Source: Nitrosomonas sp. Nm34
Lineage (GTDB): Bacteria > Pseudomonadota > Gammaproteobacteria > Burkholderiales > Nitrosomonadaceae
Reading direction: 5' to 3'
NCBI RefSeq assembly: GCF_900113925.1
Contig: NZ_FORD01000005.1
Span: forward strand, 1-64,000
Length of the DNA: 64,000 bases
The notes below the pieces were generated by a model. That model was not told where the DNA came from and did not search any database. It saw only the letters and a program-made list of their open reading frames with translations. Positions 9,511 to 18,543 of this stretch are shown here, piece by piece. The translations under genes were made by a program, and so were the position numbers. The number at the start of each line of letters is the position of its first letter. The stretch's first letter is position 1.

Positions 9511-9900
9511 TTAATAACGCGAGGTACCAGGGGTACTAGGACTACCAGGAGCACTAGGAATACTAGGAGTATCGGGAGTACCAGGACTACGCGGGGTGCC
9601 AGTAGTGCCAGGACTAGAAGGAGTACCTGGAATAACAGAGCTACCAGGGGTGCCAGGACTAACAGGCGTACCCGTGGTGTTCGGACTAGAAGGAGTGCCA
9701 GGAATAACAGAGCTACTAGGAGCACTAGGAGTATCCGGACTAACAGGAGTAGTACGAGAACTATGAGGAGTTCCAGGAGTGCTAGTACTAGCAGCAGGGT
9801 TCTGATCATTTGTGATACTCTGAGCAAATACGATGCTGGTAAACATAAATGTACTAGCCAATATTGTTGTTCCTATGGATGTTAAAGTTAATTTATACAT
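9511..9900 (-). CDS. Secreted Pro/Gly/Thr/Ser-repeat protein
   Basis: A 129-residue protein from the ATG at 9900, which has a strong AAGGAGA upstream; a longer frame to 9948 lacks this. A signal peptide (about 1-25, ending VFAQS) precedes a low-complexity domain built of PGTP/SSP/TTGTP/GSSVIPGTP units that fills the rest. Such regions are flexible and surface-exposed or periplasmic. The repeats are also near-identical in DNA, so length variation by slippage is likely. Function unknown. Confidence 0.75.
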   Translation of the reverse strand: MYKLTLTSIGTTILASTFMFTSIVFAQSITNDQNPAASTSTPGTPHSSRTTPVSPDTPSAPSSSVIPGTPSSPNTTGTPVSPGTPGSSVIPGTPSSPGTTGTPRSPGTPDTPSIPSAPGSPSTPGTSRY

Positions 9901-10097
9901 AACTTGTCTCCTTAATTTATCGCTAATGCATAGAAATCCTTGAAGCAATGAATAAATACAATCAAGGCAAACATACTTTATTATTTAACAATATAAAGTA
10001 GTGATAAATAACAAAGCAATAATGCAGGTGCTTACAGTTTTTATCTTTTATGTGGAAAACTTCGATTTATTGACCCACAGGATTTCACATAGAACCC

Positions 10098-10478
10098 TTA
10101 TTTCTTATCAAGCTCTGCAAAAACTTCTTTGGCTACCAGTAGCGCATTCACCGCGGCCGGGAAGCCGGCATACACCGCCATTTGGATGATCACCTCCACA
10201 ATTTCCTGTCGGGTGCAGCCAACGTTTAACCCCCCTTGGATATGGGCTTTCAATTCGGTAGGCGCATTGCCGAGGGTGGTGAGGGAGGCAATGGTGGCGA
10301 TTTGCCGTTCTTTCGGTGACAAAACGCCACGCGAATAAATATCACCGTATGGAAATTCGATAATAAAGCGGGCAAAGTCAGGTGCGATATCCTTGAGGGT
10401 ATCCATGACGCCCTCACCGATATGTCCATGAATTCTGGCAAGGGCTTCTTGTCCGCGTGTGTAGCGATTTGATTCCAT
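10098..10478 (-). CDS. Carboxymuconolactone decarboxylase family protein
   Basis: A 126-residue all-helical CMD-family protein. It shows RGVLSPKERQIATIASLTTLG and ELKAHIQGGLNVGCTRQEIVEVIIQMAVYAGFPAAVNAL (split here only for description), the conserved fold of PcaC-like decarboxylases and AhpD-like peroxidases. It has one Cys (in GCT) rather than the CxxC of AhpD, so it is closer to PcaC. No protocatechuate pathway genes lie nearby, so the substrate is unknown. AGGT precedes the ATG. Confidence 0.85.
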   Translation of the reverse strand: MESNRYTRGQEALARIHGHIGEGVMDTLKDIAPDFARFIIEFPYGDIYSRGVLSPKERQIATIASLTTLGNAPTELKAHIQGGLNVGCTRQEIVEVIIQMAVYAGFPAAVNALLVAKEVFAELDKK

Positions 10479-10617
10479 CAGATTTACCTATGAAAGTTAT
10501 TAGACCGTATCAATTTTATGCTTTTTTCGGGATGAATTCTCTCTGGCTACCTGCTTCTTTAAGATCTACATCAGAGGGATGCTAAGCTCGAGCCTTTGTA
10601 CCGATAGCTAAAAGTGA

Positions 10618-10652
10618 TTATCCACAATTTTCGTGGATAAGGCTGTGGGTAA
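10618..10652. repeat. DnaA-box-like cluster, copy A
   Basis: TTATCCACA (10618-10626) is a perfect DnaA-box consensus. It is followed by an inverted TTATCCACG (10632-10640) and an inverted TTACCCACA (10644-10652). The surrounding ~85 bases recur at 10988. Confidence 0.6.
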
Positions 10653-10740
10653 CTGGGTTATGTCGAGGGAGAGTAAGGGTTATTTCGACTGCTTTAAAAA
10701 GAAGCTAACATTTGCACATGGTCCGTCTTTATTTTCATTA

Positions 10741-10842
10741 TGCCACTTTTACATCAAACCCGGCTTTGTTGGTTTTGCCCTGCCGTATTATTCATCCTAT
10801 CTGCAGCTCTCTTTTACGCCATTTTTGATTTAAAAAGGGAAT
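10741..10842. repeat. MITE-like element, degenerate copy
   Basis: A diverged copy of the element at 9031 and 11131. It keeps the core (GGCTTTGTTGG...TGCCGTAT...CTGCAGCTC) and the right end TTTTTGATTTAAAAAGGGAAT, while the left end has decayed. Confidence 0.55.
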
Positions 10843-10987
10843 AAATGTTTTTTACCTTCTATACACATAAACAAGGAAACGCGATATCTCGATATTAATC
10901 CGTTTGGCTAATTATCTACCGAAAATAAAGTACATTTGCGTTTTAAATTATGGACAGGTTAATTTGAATATTACCCATTGAAATCCT

Positions 10988-11022
10988 TTATTCACAATTT
11001 TCGTGGATAAGGCTGTGAGTAA
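10988..11022. repeat. DnaA-box-like cluster, copy B
   Basis: TTATTCACA (10988-10996) matches the DnaA-box consensus. It is followed by inverted TTATCCACG (11002-11010) and inverted TTACTCACA (11014-11022), in the same spacing as copy A. Confidence 0.6.
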
Positions 11023-11130
11023 CTGCTTTATGTTGAGGTAGGATAAGGATTATTTCAAGTGCCTCAAAATGAGGCTGGCAGTTTGTACCATATATTGACT
11101 GCTATTTCTGTCAGCGTTTTTTTGTCTCTA

Positions 11131-11233
11131 ATTCCATTTCTAAATCAAAACTAATTTTGTCGGCTTCACCTTGCCGTATGATTGATACTATCTGCAGCTC
11201 GCCTTTGCGTCATTTTTGATTTAGAAATGGAAT
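11131..11233. repeat. 103-bp MITE-like element, copy 2
   Basis: A perfect 16-bp terminal inverted repeat, ATTCCATTTCTAAATC...GATTTAGAAATGGAAT, encloses the family core with TGCCGTATGATTGATAC. It is the best-preserved copy. Confidence 0.85.
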
Positions 11234-11397
11234 AACCTGAAAATCTAGTGAAGCTGATCTAGAGACGGGTGTATTTGAGATGAATTGAAGGATGCGATGT
11301 GATCTATAAAAATTTTTTTCATCAAAGATGGATAGACCAAATATCTCATCTGTTGTTAAATTACCTTCATAGAAATGTGAGGGGTATTTGTTTTATT

Positions 11398-11952
11398 ATG
11401 CGCACTCAAATTATTGGGGGATTAATTTTCAGCCTGTCTTGTATTGTTTCCTCTGCTGGCTTTGCAGAGGAGCGGAAGACGCTTGCCTGGTTGCATGAGG
11501 TCAAGTTCGGCATACTGCACCATGATACCGGTGGTTTGTGGAGCGGTTTCAATCGCGAGAGCGGGGTTGATTTCAATCTGGAAGCCATTTTTTCACCTCA
11601 TATCAAATTTCTCGGTGGCAGCATTCGTCCCGCCTTTGGCGGGTCGGCGAATACAGCGGGGGATACCTCCAAGTTGTATACGGATATTCGTTGGCAATAC
11701 GAGCACACCAGTGGGGTTTTTTTCGGTATTGGTATAGGCGGGGCCGTGCACAACGGTAAACTTCATTTTGAGCAACATGATCGTAAGGCACTCGGGTCAC
11801 GTGTGCTGTTTCATATTCCGATTGAGATAGGCTATCGCCTCGGCGCCAGAACCTCGTTGTCGGTTTATTTTGATCATGTGTCCAATGCCTTTCTCGCAGA
11901 TGAGAATGAAGGTATGGATACCTTGGGAGGACGCTTCGGTTTACGGTTCTAG
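11398..11952 (+). CDS. Lipid A deacylase / acyloxyacyl hydrolase, PagL-like
   Basis: A 184-residue outer-membrane beta-barrel hydrolase that would remove the 3-O acyl chain of lipid A. A signal peptide (about 1-23, ending GFAEE) is followed by alternating beta segments. The C-terminal block YFDHVSNAFLADENEG carries the His-x-Ser-Asn motif with the conserved acidic residue, and the protein ends in aromatic F as barrel proteins do. The open frame extends to 11299, but the signal peptide fits the ATG at 11398. It lies upstream of hflK on the same strand, separated by about 110 nt. Confidence 0.8.
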   Translation: MRTQIIGGLIFSLSCIVSSAGFAEERKTLAWLHEVKFGILHHDTGGLWSGFNRESGVDFNLEAIFSPHIKFLGGSIRPAFGGSANTAGDTSKLYTDIRWQYEHTSGVFFGIGIGGAVHNGKLHFEQHDRKALGSRVLFHIPIEIGYRLGARTSLSVYFDHVSNAFLADENEGMDTLGGRFGLRF

Positions 11953-12064
11953 CTTTCCCATTCCATAGCAGTACATTCAATTCTTTTTGATCAAAAGGAG
12001 TAGCTGAAGTTAGGCTCTCTAACGCTGTTCCAAGCTGCTCACTCTTTTTAACGGGAGGTTGTAA

Positions 12065-13045
12065 ATGAGCGATCTCAAGTTGATTCTGGGGCGCATTTTA
12101 AATGCATTGCCCATTTCTCCGTTGCTGGGAATGCTGGGTCTCATGCTGCTGATCGTGGCGTTGACTTCTACGTTTTATACCATTCCGGCCGAGTCGGAAG
12201 GAATTGTGCTTCGCTTTGGCAAATATATCGAAAAAGTTCCGTCGGGCTTACACGTCAAGTTGCCGTTTGAAATTGATACTGTGATCTCGGTACCGACGCA
12301 GCGGCAGCAGAAACTGGAATTCGGTTTTGCCACACCCGGGTATACTAATCCCGATCAGGCTGGTGATGAGCCAGAGCTGGAGAAATCGATGGTAACCGGC
12401 GATCTGAATTCAGCTCTGGTGGAATGGATCGTGCAGTATCGCATTACGGATCCTGAAAAATACCTGTTTGATGTGCGCGACCCTGGCCTGACTTTACGGG
12501 ATATTTCCGAGGCAGTGATGCGCGAGGTCGTAGGCGACCGCACGGTCGATGAGATCATTACTATCGGTCGGCAAGAGATTGAGGAAACTGCCTTAGCGCG
12601 TATTCGTCTGCTGGCAGAACACTATCAGTTGGGGATGACCATTAACCAGGTGCAGTTGAAAAATGTCAATCCACCGGAGCCGGTGCAGCCCTCTTTTAAT
12701 GAAGTCAACCGTGCCCAGCAGGATCGGGAAAATGCCATTAATCTGGCCAACGGCGAGTACAACAAAGCGGTGCCGCGCGCACGCGGTGAAGCCGATCAGA
12801 AAATACGTGCAGCCGATGGCTATCGCTTTAAGCGCATTAATGAAGCCGAGGGGGATGTGGCTGCCTTCAATCAGTTGCTGGAACAATATCTCAAAGCGCC
12901 GGAAGTGACGCGCACCCGTATCTATCTGGAGACCCTGGGTGAAGTTTTGCCGCAAGCCAGGCAGCAAATTATCGTGGACGATACGGTGCAGCAGATCTTG
13001 CCGATGCTGCCTTTTCCAACCAGACCAGTGGAGATGCCGCAATGA
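12065..13045 (+). CDS. hflK: HflK-like SPFH/prohibitin-family protein
   Basis: A 326-residue SPFH protein. One transmembrane segment (about 18-42) is followed by the SPFH/band-7 domain (VLRFGKYIEKVPSGLHVKLPF onward) and a helical region rich in Ala/Glu (RARGEADQKIRAADGY). With HflC it forms the membrane complex that surrounds and modulates the FtsH protease. It lacks the Gly/Pro-rich N-terminal extension of enteric HflK. GGGAGG precedes the ATG. The stop overlaps the hflC start (ATGA). There is no hflX or hfq beside it, so this is not the usual housekeeping context. Confidence 0.88.
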   Translation: MSDLKLILGRILNALPISPLLGMLGLMLLIVALTSTFYTIPAESEGIVLRFGKYIEKVPSGLHVKLPFEIDTVISVPTQRQQKLEFGFATPGYTNPDQAGDEPELEKSMVTGDLNSALVEWIVQYRITDPEKYLFDVRDPGLTLRDISEAVMREVVGDRTVDEIITIGRQEIEETALARIRLLAEHYQLGMTINQVQLKNVNPPEPVQPSFNEVNRAQQDRENAINLANGEYNKAVPRARGEADQKIRAADGYRFKRINEAEGDVAAFNQLLEQYLKAPEVTRTRIYLETLGEVLPQARQQIIVDDTVQQILPMLPFPTRPVEMPQ

Positions 13046-14028
13046 AACAGTCGATAAAAAGCATCGTATTTATCCTGGCGGTCGTGATTCTGGTAGCGAT
13101 GTCTACTTATACGGTCAATCAGACCGAGCAGGTTATTATTACCCAGTTTGGCAAGCCGGTAGGGGATCCGATTACGACGCCGGGATTGCATTTCAAACTG
13201 CCTTTTATCCAGCGCGTGAATAGTTTTGATAAACGCTATCTGGCCTGGGATGGGCCGATGGTGGAAATGTCAACCAAGGATAAAACTTATGTGCAGGTTG
13301 ATACGTTTGCCCGCTGGCGGATTCAAGAGCCGATGCGCTACTACCTGCGACTGCGGGATGAACGCAGCGCTCAGTCACGCCTGGAAGATATCTTGGGTAG
13401 CGAAACGCGCACAGCCATTGCGCGGCACGAGCTTATCGAAGCAGTGCGTTCGGATAAAGACCGGCAACCACTGCAGGATGAGAGCTTGGGTTCTCTCACA
13501 GGTACAGGCACACTGGGGCAATTACGGCCGATCAAAATGGGCCGTGCTGCGATCGAGCAAGAAGTGTTCGACGCAGCCGCACCTAAATTGGCAGAGTTTG
13601 GCATTGAATTGCTCGATGTCCGCTTCAAGCGCATTCATTACAATCAGCAGGTACTGGAACGCATTTATCAGCGGATGATCAGTGAGCGGTTGCAGATTGC
13701 GCAGCGTTTCCGTTCGGAAGGTGAGGGGGAGGCAGCACGTATCACTGGTAATAAGGAGCGCGATATTAACGAGATCGCATCGACCGCTTACAAGCGTGTT
13801 CAGGAAATTCGTGGTGAAGCAGATGCCAAAGCGTCGGAAATCTACGCCAAGGCTTATGCGCAGAAACCTGAAGCTGCCGAATTTTATAAATTCATCAAGA
13901 GCATGGAGACCTACCGCAAGATTGTTAATGGCGGTGCTACCCTGGTGCTTTCAACCGATAGTGAGCTGTTTGCATTGCTTAAACGAATCGAACAGAAAGG
14001 GCAGAAAGAGCATTCAATCAATGAATGA
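13042..14028 (+). CDS. hflC: HflC-like SPFH/prohibitin-family protein
   Basis: A 328-residue partner of HflK. An N-terminal transmembrane anchor (about 7-25) is followed by an SPFH domain with TEQVIITQFGKPVG, then a helical C-terminus with ISERLQIAQRFRSEGEGEAA and IRGEADAKASEIYAKAYAQ. It is translationally coupled to hflK. The last ~85 codons are duplicated at 16044-16273, where the copy is broken. Family membership is clear; whether it modulates FtsH here is inferred. Confidence 0.9.
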   Translation: MKQSIKSIVFILAVVILVAMSTYTVNQTEQVIITQFGKPVGDPITTPGLHFKLPFIQRVNSFDKRYLAWDGPMVEMSTKDKTYVQVDTFARWRIQEPMRYYLRLRDERSAQSRLEDILGSETRTAIARHELIEAVRSDKDRQPLQDESLGSLTGTGTLGQLRPIKMGRAAIEQEVFDAAAPKLAEFGIELLDVRFKRIHYNQQVLERIYQRMISERLQIAQRFRSEGEGEAARITGNKERDINEIASTAYKRVQEIRGEADAKASEIYAKAYAQKPEAAEFYKFIKSMETYRKIVNGGATLVLSTDSELFALLKRIEQKGQKEHSINE

Positions 14029-14037
14029 ATCTGACTG

Positions 14038-14385
14038 CTAACGGCAGGTTTTGGCTAATGAGTTCAAGGCAGCTTATTCTTGTTGAGTAGAGATCAATGG
14101 GTATTTATGCTTAATATGCTTCCATTGCTTGCCATCCTCATGCTAATAGGCTGTGCGAGGGGACAACCATTCATGGGGCGCTTTATCTGATTTGGAATGA
14201 TTAGTTTTGTCGCTGACCACAACGAGATTGTCGAAGTCATTCGCAAATGCTCTACGCTGCTTTTTTTGTCCAGCTATCGGCGCCATGCCGGTGGGCATGC
14301 GCGAGGGGCACAATATGGTCGATATCGACCTCTGAATCTTGGGTAAATATTTTTTCGGGTATATAGACGCTAAATTACTTCAAAA
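14038..14385 (-). pseudogene. Truncated copy of the HNH nuclease gene
   Basis: Roughly 85-90% identical by eye to the 3' half of the intact nuclease gene at 16283-16879. It has an in-frame TAG where the intact copy has TGG (the Tyr-Trp-Cys region) and one extra T in the T-run near 14264, which shifts the frame. Homology ends abruptly at about 14385, next to the DUF5985-like genes. It is convergent with intact hflC. Confidence 0.85.
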
Positions 14386-14399
14386 ACAGATTTCAAATA

Positions 14400-14672
14400 C
14401 TAATTATCACCTTGAGATTTATTTATCCGGTTCTTGTCAATAATCGCCACTAGGATCAGAACGAAGGAAAGAAGTCTGACCAAATAGTAAACCGGCTCAT
14501 TCTCGCTGGCGTTATAGCTCAGCCCGAGCAGAATTCTGTTTATTCCTTCCAGAGTAAAAGACACCGCGAAAAAAAGAAAGAAACGGTCGTACGTTCTTTT
14601 CCAGAAACGCAGGAAAAACAATCCGATCGTCAAATTCGTCATGGCTATCGCCCCCAGCAACAATTGACTCAT
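14400..14672 (-). CDS. DUF5985-like small membrane protein
   Basis: A 90-residue protein with three predicted membrane segments (about 3-22, 30-50, 62-80) and the conserved FLRFWKRTYDRFFLFFAVSF pattern seen in DUF5985-type proteins. It is adjacent and similar in layout to the next gene upstream (14683-14940). The trio with the winged-helix gene appears to be one operon. Function unknown. Confidence 0.7.
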   Translation of the reverse strand: MSQLLLGAIAMTNLTIGLFFLRFWKRTYDRFFLFFAVSFTLEGINRILLGLSYNASENEPVYYLVRLLSFVLILVAIIDKNRINKSQGDN

Positions 14673-14682
14673 AATTTTATCC

Positions 14683-14940
14683 TTATTCCGAATCCCAGAT
14701 CAGCCCGTACAAGAACACCAGAACTGCCGCAAATGCCACTAATAAACGAATCATTGAAAAGTCAAAGTACGATACTAGCAACTTGTCAACAACCAAGAGC
14801 GTGTTGTTCAACGTCAAGCCGATAAAACACAAACCACCCCAGAGCAGCAGTTTATACCCGCTCCGGTGATAAGCTTTCAGCAGAAGCCAAGCGCACAGCA
14901 AGGCGGTTAAAGCGCATAACAGATAAACCGCTCCGATCAT
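14683..14940 (-). CDS. DUF5985-like small membrane protein, second copy
   Basis: An 85-residue protein with three hydrophobic helices. It has the paralogous motif KAYHRSGYKLLLWGGLCFIG and a matching end (RLLVAFAAVLVFLYGLI). It is a distant tandem paralogue of the gene at 14400 and is separated from the regulator gene by 2 nt, so the three are likely co-transcribed. Function unknown. Confidence 0.7.
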   Translation of the reverse strand: MIGAVYLLCALTALLCAWLLLKAYHRSGYKLLLWGGLCFIGLTLNNTLLVVDKLLVSYFDFSMIRLLVAFAAVLVFLYGLIWDSE

Positions 14941-14942
14941 TC

Positions 14943-15338
14943 TTATTTATCCTCCCTCCTTATGAATTTGAAGGCATCGGCAAACTTCTGGACCCTGCTT
15001 TGTGGCTTATTGTGGATCAAATTCGTGACAGGGATTAAATATTTCGCATAAATTTCAGCAACACGATTTACCATCTCTGCCAGTTCAGGCGAGTTTGGTT
15101 GATAAATGTAACTGATTAAATTGTTTTCCTTGACTGCCAGAAATCCCTGTGCATGGAGGTGCGCTAAAATTTCTTGGGTTTGCTGTGGATTTATATAGAG
15201 CCTGCGGGCTAATGTCGCGCTGTCCCATTCAATTTCCGCTTGATTGCGAAGGAGCAGGAGTCCTTCCAATTCAGCGACGGAATCAATCTTATCAATAATG
15301 AACTGCCGCACCTCTTCAGGAATCAATTCATCTGCCAT
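14943..15338 (-). CDS. Winged-helix-like protein of the DUF5985 cluster
   Basis: A 131-residue soluble protein. Residues about 15-85 fold plausibly as a winged helix: SVAELEGLLLLRN, then SATLARRLYINPQQTQEILAHL and a wing, GFLAVKENNLISYIYQP. A helical tail follows. It is the first gene of the three-gene minus-strand operon. It may sense a signal for or regulate the two membrane proteins, which is inference. Confidence 0.6.
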   Translation of the reverse strand: MADELIPEEVRQFIIDKIDSVAELEGLLLLRNQAEIEWDSATLARRLYINPQQTQEILAHLHAQGFLAVKENNLISYIYQPNSPELAEMVNRVAEIYAKYLIPVTNLIHNKPQSRVQKFADAFKFIRREDK

Positions 15339-16043
15339 AATTAAATTAGTTTAAAATATTTTTCCGGACAAGGGCAATGGTTCAGAAATTTTTAATTACT
15401 GAAACAAAAGAAAGTTAAGTATTTTTCAGATAATTAAAAAAGAAGGAGCGATTTTCAGGTAAAGTTATTTTTTGGGAATTGCAGATTTATAAATAACAAA
15501 ACTTAAACAATAATTCATTTTTTGCAGAAATACGGATTTTAACAAATTACCGAAGAAAAATTCGGCTTTGTCCTTTCGAATGTACAGGAAAAATAAACAT
15601 TCTTTTTAATAACAATGGAATATGCGGGAAACGGTTTGATCGTCAACCGAACGGAAAATCATCTGAAATTGGCAAAATTTGTGTTCGATCAGCCACAGAA
15701 AGTGTTGGGTTGAGGCTCTTTTTTTGCTATTTGCATGAAAGACGCCCAGGGGGAAGGTCAGCTCAATCATGAAGAGAGCTGTAAAATCTGGGCTGCGATT
15801 TAGCTAGTTCCGAATGGATCAAAGACCTGTACAGATGCTCTGGGTGGTGTCCGAGAGAACAAGCCGAGATGATCAAGAATTTTGGTGATCGCAGCTTTCT
15901 CCAGGATGGCGACGATGATTTCGTTTTAACATCACGCTTTTTGAATCTGACCTGTTTGATCAAAAAGTAGAAATGGCGCGAAATGACCTGCAATACTGGC
16001 GCAAGCTGAGCTCGGAATTCATCAATGAAGATGAGTTGATCGT
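15339..16043. other. AT-rich region with no convincing gene
   Basis: Positions 15339-15700 are strongly AT-rich and probably hold the promoter of the minus-strand DUF5985 operon. Positions 15760-16043 contain broken coding-like frames on the plus strand but no intact ORF. The minus-strand frame 15763-16158 runs antisense through the hflC fragment and is not credible. Confidence 0.4.
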
Positions 16044-16273
16044 ATCGACCGCTTACAAGCGTATTCAGGAAATTCGTGGTGAAGCGGATGCCAAAGCGTC
16101 GGAAAACCACGCCAAGACTTATGCGCAGAAATCTGAAGCTGCCGAATTTCAAGAGCATGGTAAATCTAGCGCAAGATTGTTAATGGCGGTGCTACCCTGG
16201 TGCTTTCAACCGATAGTGAGCTTTTGCATTGCTTAAACGAATCGAACAGAAAGAGCATTCAATCAATGAATGA
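16044..16273 (+). pseudogene. 3' fragment of hflC
   Basis: It matches the last ~85 codons of hflC (13774-14028), including STAYKR...IQEIRGEADAKASE. Deletions follow SEAAEF and in the GELFAL segment, and a 9-bp loss lies before the end. No promoter or start of its own is evident. Together with the downstream intact nuclease it is the second copy of a duplicated block. Confidence 0.85.
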
Positions 16274-16282
16274 ATCTGACTG

Positions 16283-16879
16283 CTAACGGCAGGTTTTGGC
16301 TAATGAGTTCAAGGCAGCTTGTTCTTGTTGAGTAGAGATCAATTGGTATTTATGCTTAATGTGCTTCCATCGCTTGCCATATTCACACCAATAAGCTTTG
16401 CGAGGGGGCAACCATTCATGGGGCGCTTTATCTGATTTGGCATGATTAGCTTTGTCGCTGACCACAACAAGATTGTCGAAGTCATTCGCAAATGCTCTAC
16501 GCCGCTTTTTTGTCCAGCTATCGGCGCCATGCCTGTGGGCATGCGCGAGGGGCACAATATGATCGATATCGACATCTGAAGCTTGGGTAAATATTTTGCC
16601 GGTATAGACACCAAACCACTTCCCGGCTATAACCGTGCAGCGACGGGAATCTTTGAATTTAACAGGGGCTGTACTCGTCGCAATCAGTAATTCTTGTCGT
16701 GTATTCTGGCAATCTCCATCTGCGTCGATCCAGTGCGGCCAATCTTTGCGGTTATAGGGTTTGCTGGTGAGCGGAGTATCTACTTTTGGCGGGTGACGCC
16801 CGATCTGTTTATCTGTGGCGCAACCATGAAGCATGACCAAAGTAGCGATAAGCAGGAGGAATAGAAAAACATTTCTCAT
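16283..16879 (-). CDS. Exported HNH-family endonuclease (lipoprotein)
   Basis: A 198-residue protein. A lipoprotein signal with lipobox LHGC (Cys20) anchors it to a membrane. The nuclease core is DVDIDHIVPLAHAHRHGA, then WTKKRRRAFANDFDNLVVVS, KANHAKSDKAPHEWLPP and a CEYGKRW tail. This is the DHI...N...H pattern of GmrSD/DUF1524-type secreted HNH nucleases. It would cut extracellular or periplasmic DNA, perhaps for nutrient scavenging. A decayed partial copy lies at 14038. Confidence 0.85.
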   Translation of the reverse strand: MRNVFLFLLLIATLVMLHGCATDKQIGRHPPKVDTPLTSKPYNRKDWPHWIDADGDCQNTRQELLIATSTAPVKFKDSRRCTVIAGKWFGVYTGKIFTQASDVDIDHIVPLAHAHRHGADSWTKKRRRAFANDFDNLVVVSDKANHAKSDKAPHEWLPPRKAYWCEYGKRWKHIKHKYQLISTQQEQAALNSLAKTCR

Positions 16880-16950
16880 GGATCAAATTGACTTAATTTT
16901 AGGGGGAGCTATTGTGAGGGATTGGATGAGATTTGACTAGAATTTAACTG

Positions 16951-17055
16951 CTAATTACCTTTCATAATCAAACCTGACTTTGCCGGTTTCACCTTGCCGA
17001 TTATTGAGATTGTTTGCGGCTCGCCTTCGCGTCAAGTTTGATTGGGAAATGGAGT
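16951..17055. repeat. MITE-like element, copy near eutB
   Basis: A diverged copy: TAATCAAACCTGACTTTGCCGG, then CACCTTGCCG...TTGCGGCTCGCCTTCGCGTC and an end at GATTGGGAAATGGAGT. It ends about 75 bp upstream of the eutB start and so may have brought or replaced the promoter. Confidence 0.7.
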
Positions 17056-17128
17056 AAAGGGGAAGAGGCGGCGGTTGGATAGGCTATCAGCTCGTGTTAC
17101 ACTGAAAAAAAACCTCATTGAGCTATTT

Positions 17129-18543
17129 ATGGTCTACTGCTTCAGCATAGGCGCATTGCGCTATCAATTTAATGGTTTGAGAGAGTTGCTCGCCAAGGCG
17201 TCTCCCGCTCGTTCGGGTGATTGCCTGGCAGGGGTTGCTGCTGAGACTTATGCCGAGCGGGTGGCGGCACGAATGTGTTTAGCGGAAGTACCCTTAGCAC
17301 GCTTTCTAGAGGAATTGCTGATTCCTTATGAAGAGGATGAAGTGACGCGCTTAATCATTGATACGCATGATAAGCAGGCGTTTAGCGAGATCAGCCTCTG
17401 ACGGTGGGTGATTTTCGCGACTGGCTGCTTACAGACAGTACTGATTCCGTCATTTTAAAGCATGTGGCAGCAGGCATTACCCCGGAAATGGCCGCTGCTG
17501 TGTGTAAGTTGATGCGCAACCAGGATTTGATCTTAGTAGCAAAGAAATGCCAGGTAATTACTACTTTTCGCGATACGATTGGTTTGCCTGGCCGTCTTTC
17601 TGTCCGCTTACAGCCTAACCATCCCACTGATGATGCGTGTGGCATTGCTGCTTCCATTCTTGATGGCCTGTTATACGGTTCAGGTGATGCCGTCATTGGC
17701 ATTAATCCGGCATCGGACAGTTTGTCTGCTATGAGGGATCTGTACTATTTGGTAGATGAGATCATTCAACGCTACGATATTCCCACCCAATCCTGCATTC
17801 TTACCCATGTTACCAATCAGATTCAGTTAATTGAAAAAAATATACCGGTCGATCTGGTCTTTCAGTCGATTGCAGGGACTGAAAAGGCGAACAAGCATTT
17901 TGGCATTGATCTCTCGTTGCTGCATGAAGCCAGATCGGCCGCACTCTCCCTTAACCGTGGTACTGTCGGTAATAATGTCATGTATTTTGAGACTGGGCAG
18001 GGATCAGCACTATCGGCCGATGCCAATTTCGGAATAGATCAGCAGACGTGTGAGGCACGAGCTTATGCGGTTGCGCGTCATTTCTCTCCCTTGCTGACCA
18101 ATACGGTCGTTGGCTTTATCGGGCCGGAGTATTTATACGACGGAAAGCAACTCATTCGTGCGGGGCTGGAGGATCATTTTTGTGGAAAATTGTTGGGGGT
18201 ACCACTGGGCTGCGATGTTTGCTACACGAATCATGCCGAAATTGATCAGGATGATGTGGATACCTTAATGACTTTACTTGCTGCTGCGGGTGTCACTTTC
18301 ATCATGGGCGTTCCCCGTGCGGATGACATCATGCTTAATTATCAGTCTACCTCTTTCTATGATGCGCTTTATTTACGTAAGGTGATGGGGCTGGATGTGG
18401 CTCCAGAGTTCGAGCAGTGGCTGAAGCGTGTGAATATTATGAATGATCAAGGTAAGATCCAACCGGTGGAGCCGGCGCATCCTTTATTGCAAGGGATACC
18501 TGAGCATTTACTCAATTTTAAAACGCCCAATGAGAAAGCTTGA
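17129..18543 (+). pseudogene. eutB: Ethanolamine ammonia-lyase large subunit, frameshifted
   Basis: EutB is the heavy chain of B12-dependent ethanolamine ammonia-lyase (ethanolamine to acetaldehyde and ammonia). Residues 1-90 (RYQFNGLRELLAKASPARSGD...) read from the ATG at 17129 and stop at TGA 17399-17401. The rest (TVGDFRDWLL... to the end) continues one frame over and is highly conserved, with SIAGTEKANKHFGI, GLEDHFCGKLLG and NYQSTSFYDALYLRK. One base is missing in the expected Ser-His-Leu-Thr stretch (AGC CT CTG ACG). Apart from this the length is normal. Either a recent pseudogene or a sequencing error. Confidence 0.88.

Noticed and set aside
14400..15338. A phage holin/antiholin set
   Set aside because: The two small membrane proteins match the DUF5985 pattern and sit with a winged-helix gene in a chromosomal setting, with no lysin nearby.
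15945..16043. Plus-strand text LFESDLFDQKVEMARNDLQY WRKL resembling the C-terminal helices of SNF2/RapA-type helicases
   Set aside because: Too short and preceded by stops. The similarity is only a helical, charged pattern.
15763..16158. 131-codon minus-strand ORF
   Set aside because: It runs antisense through the hflC fragment.
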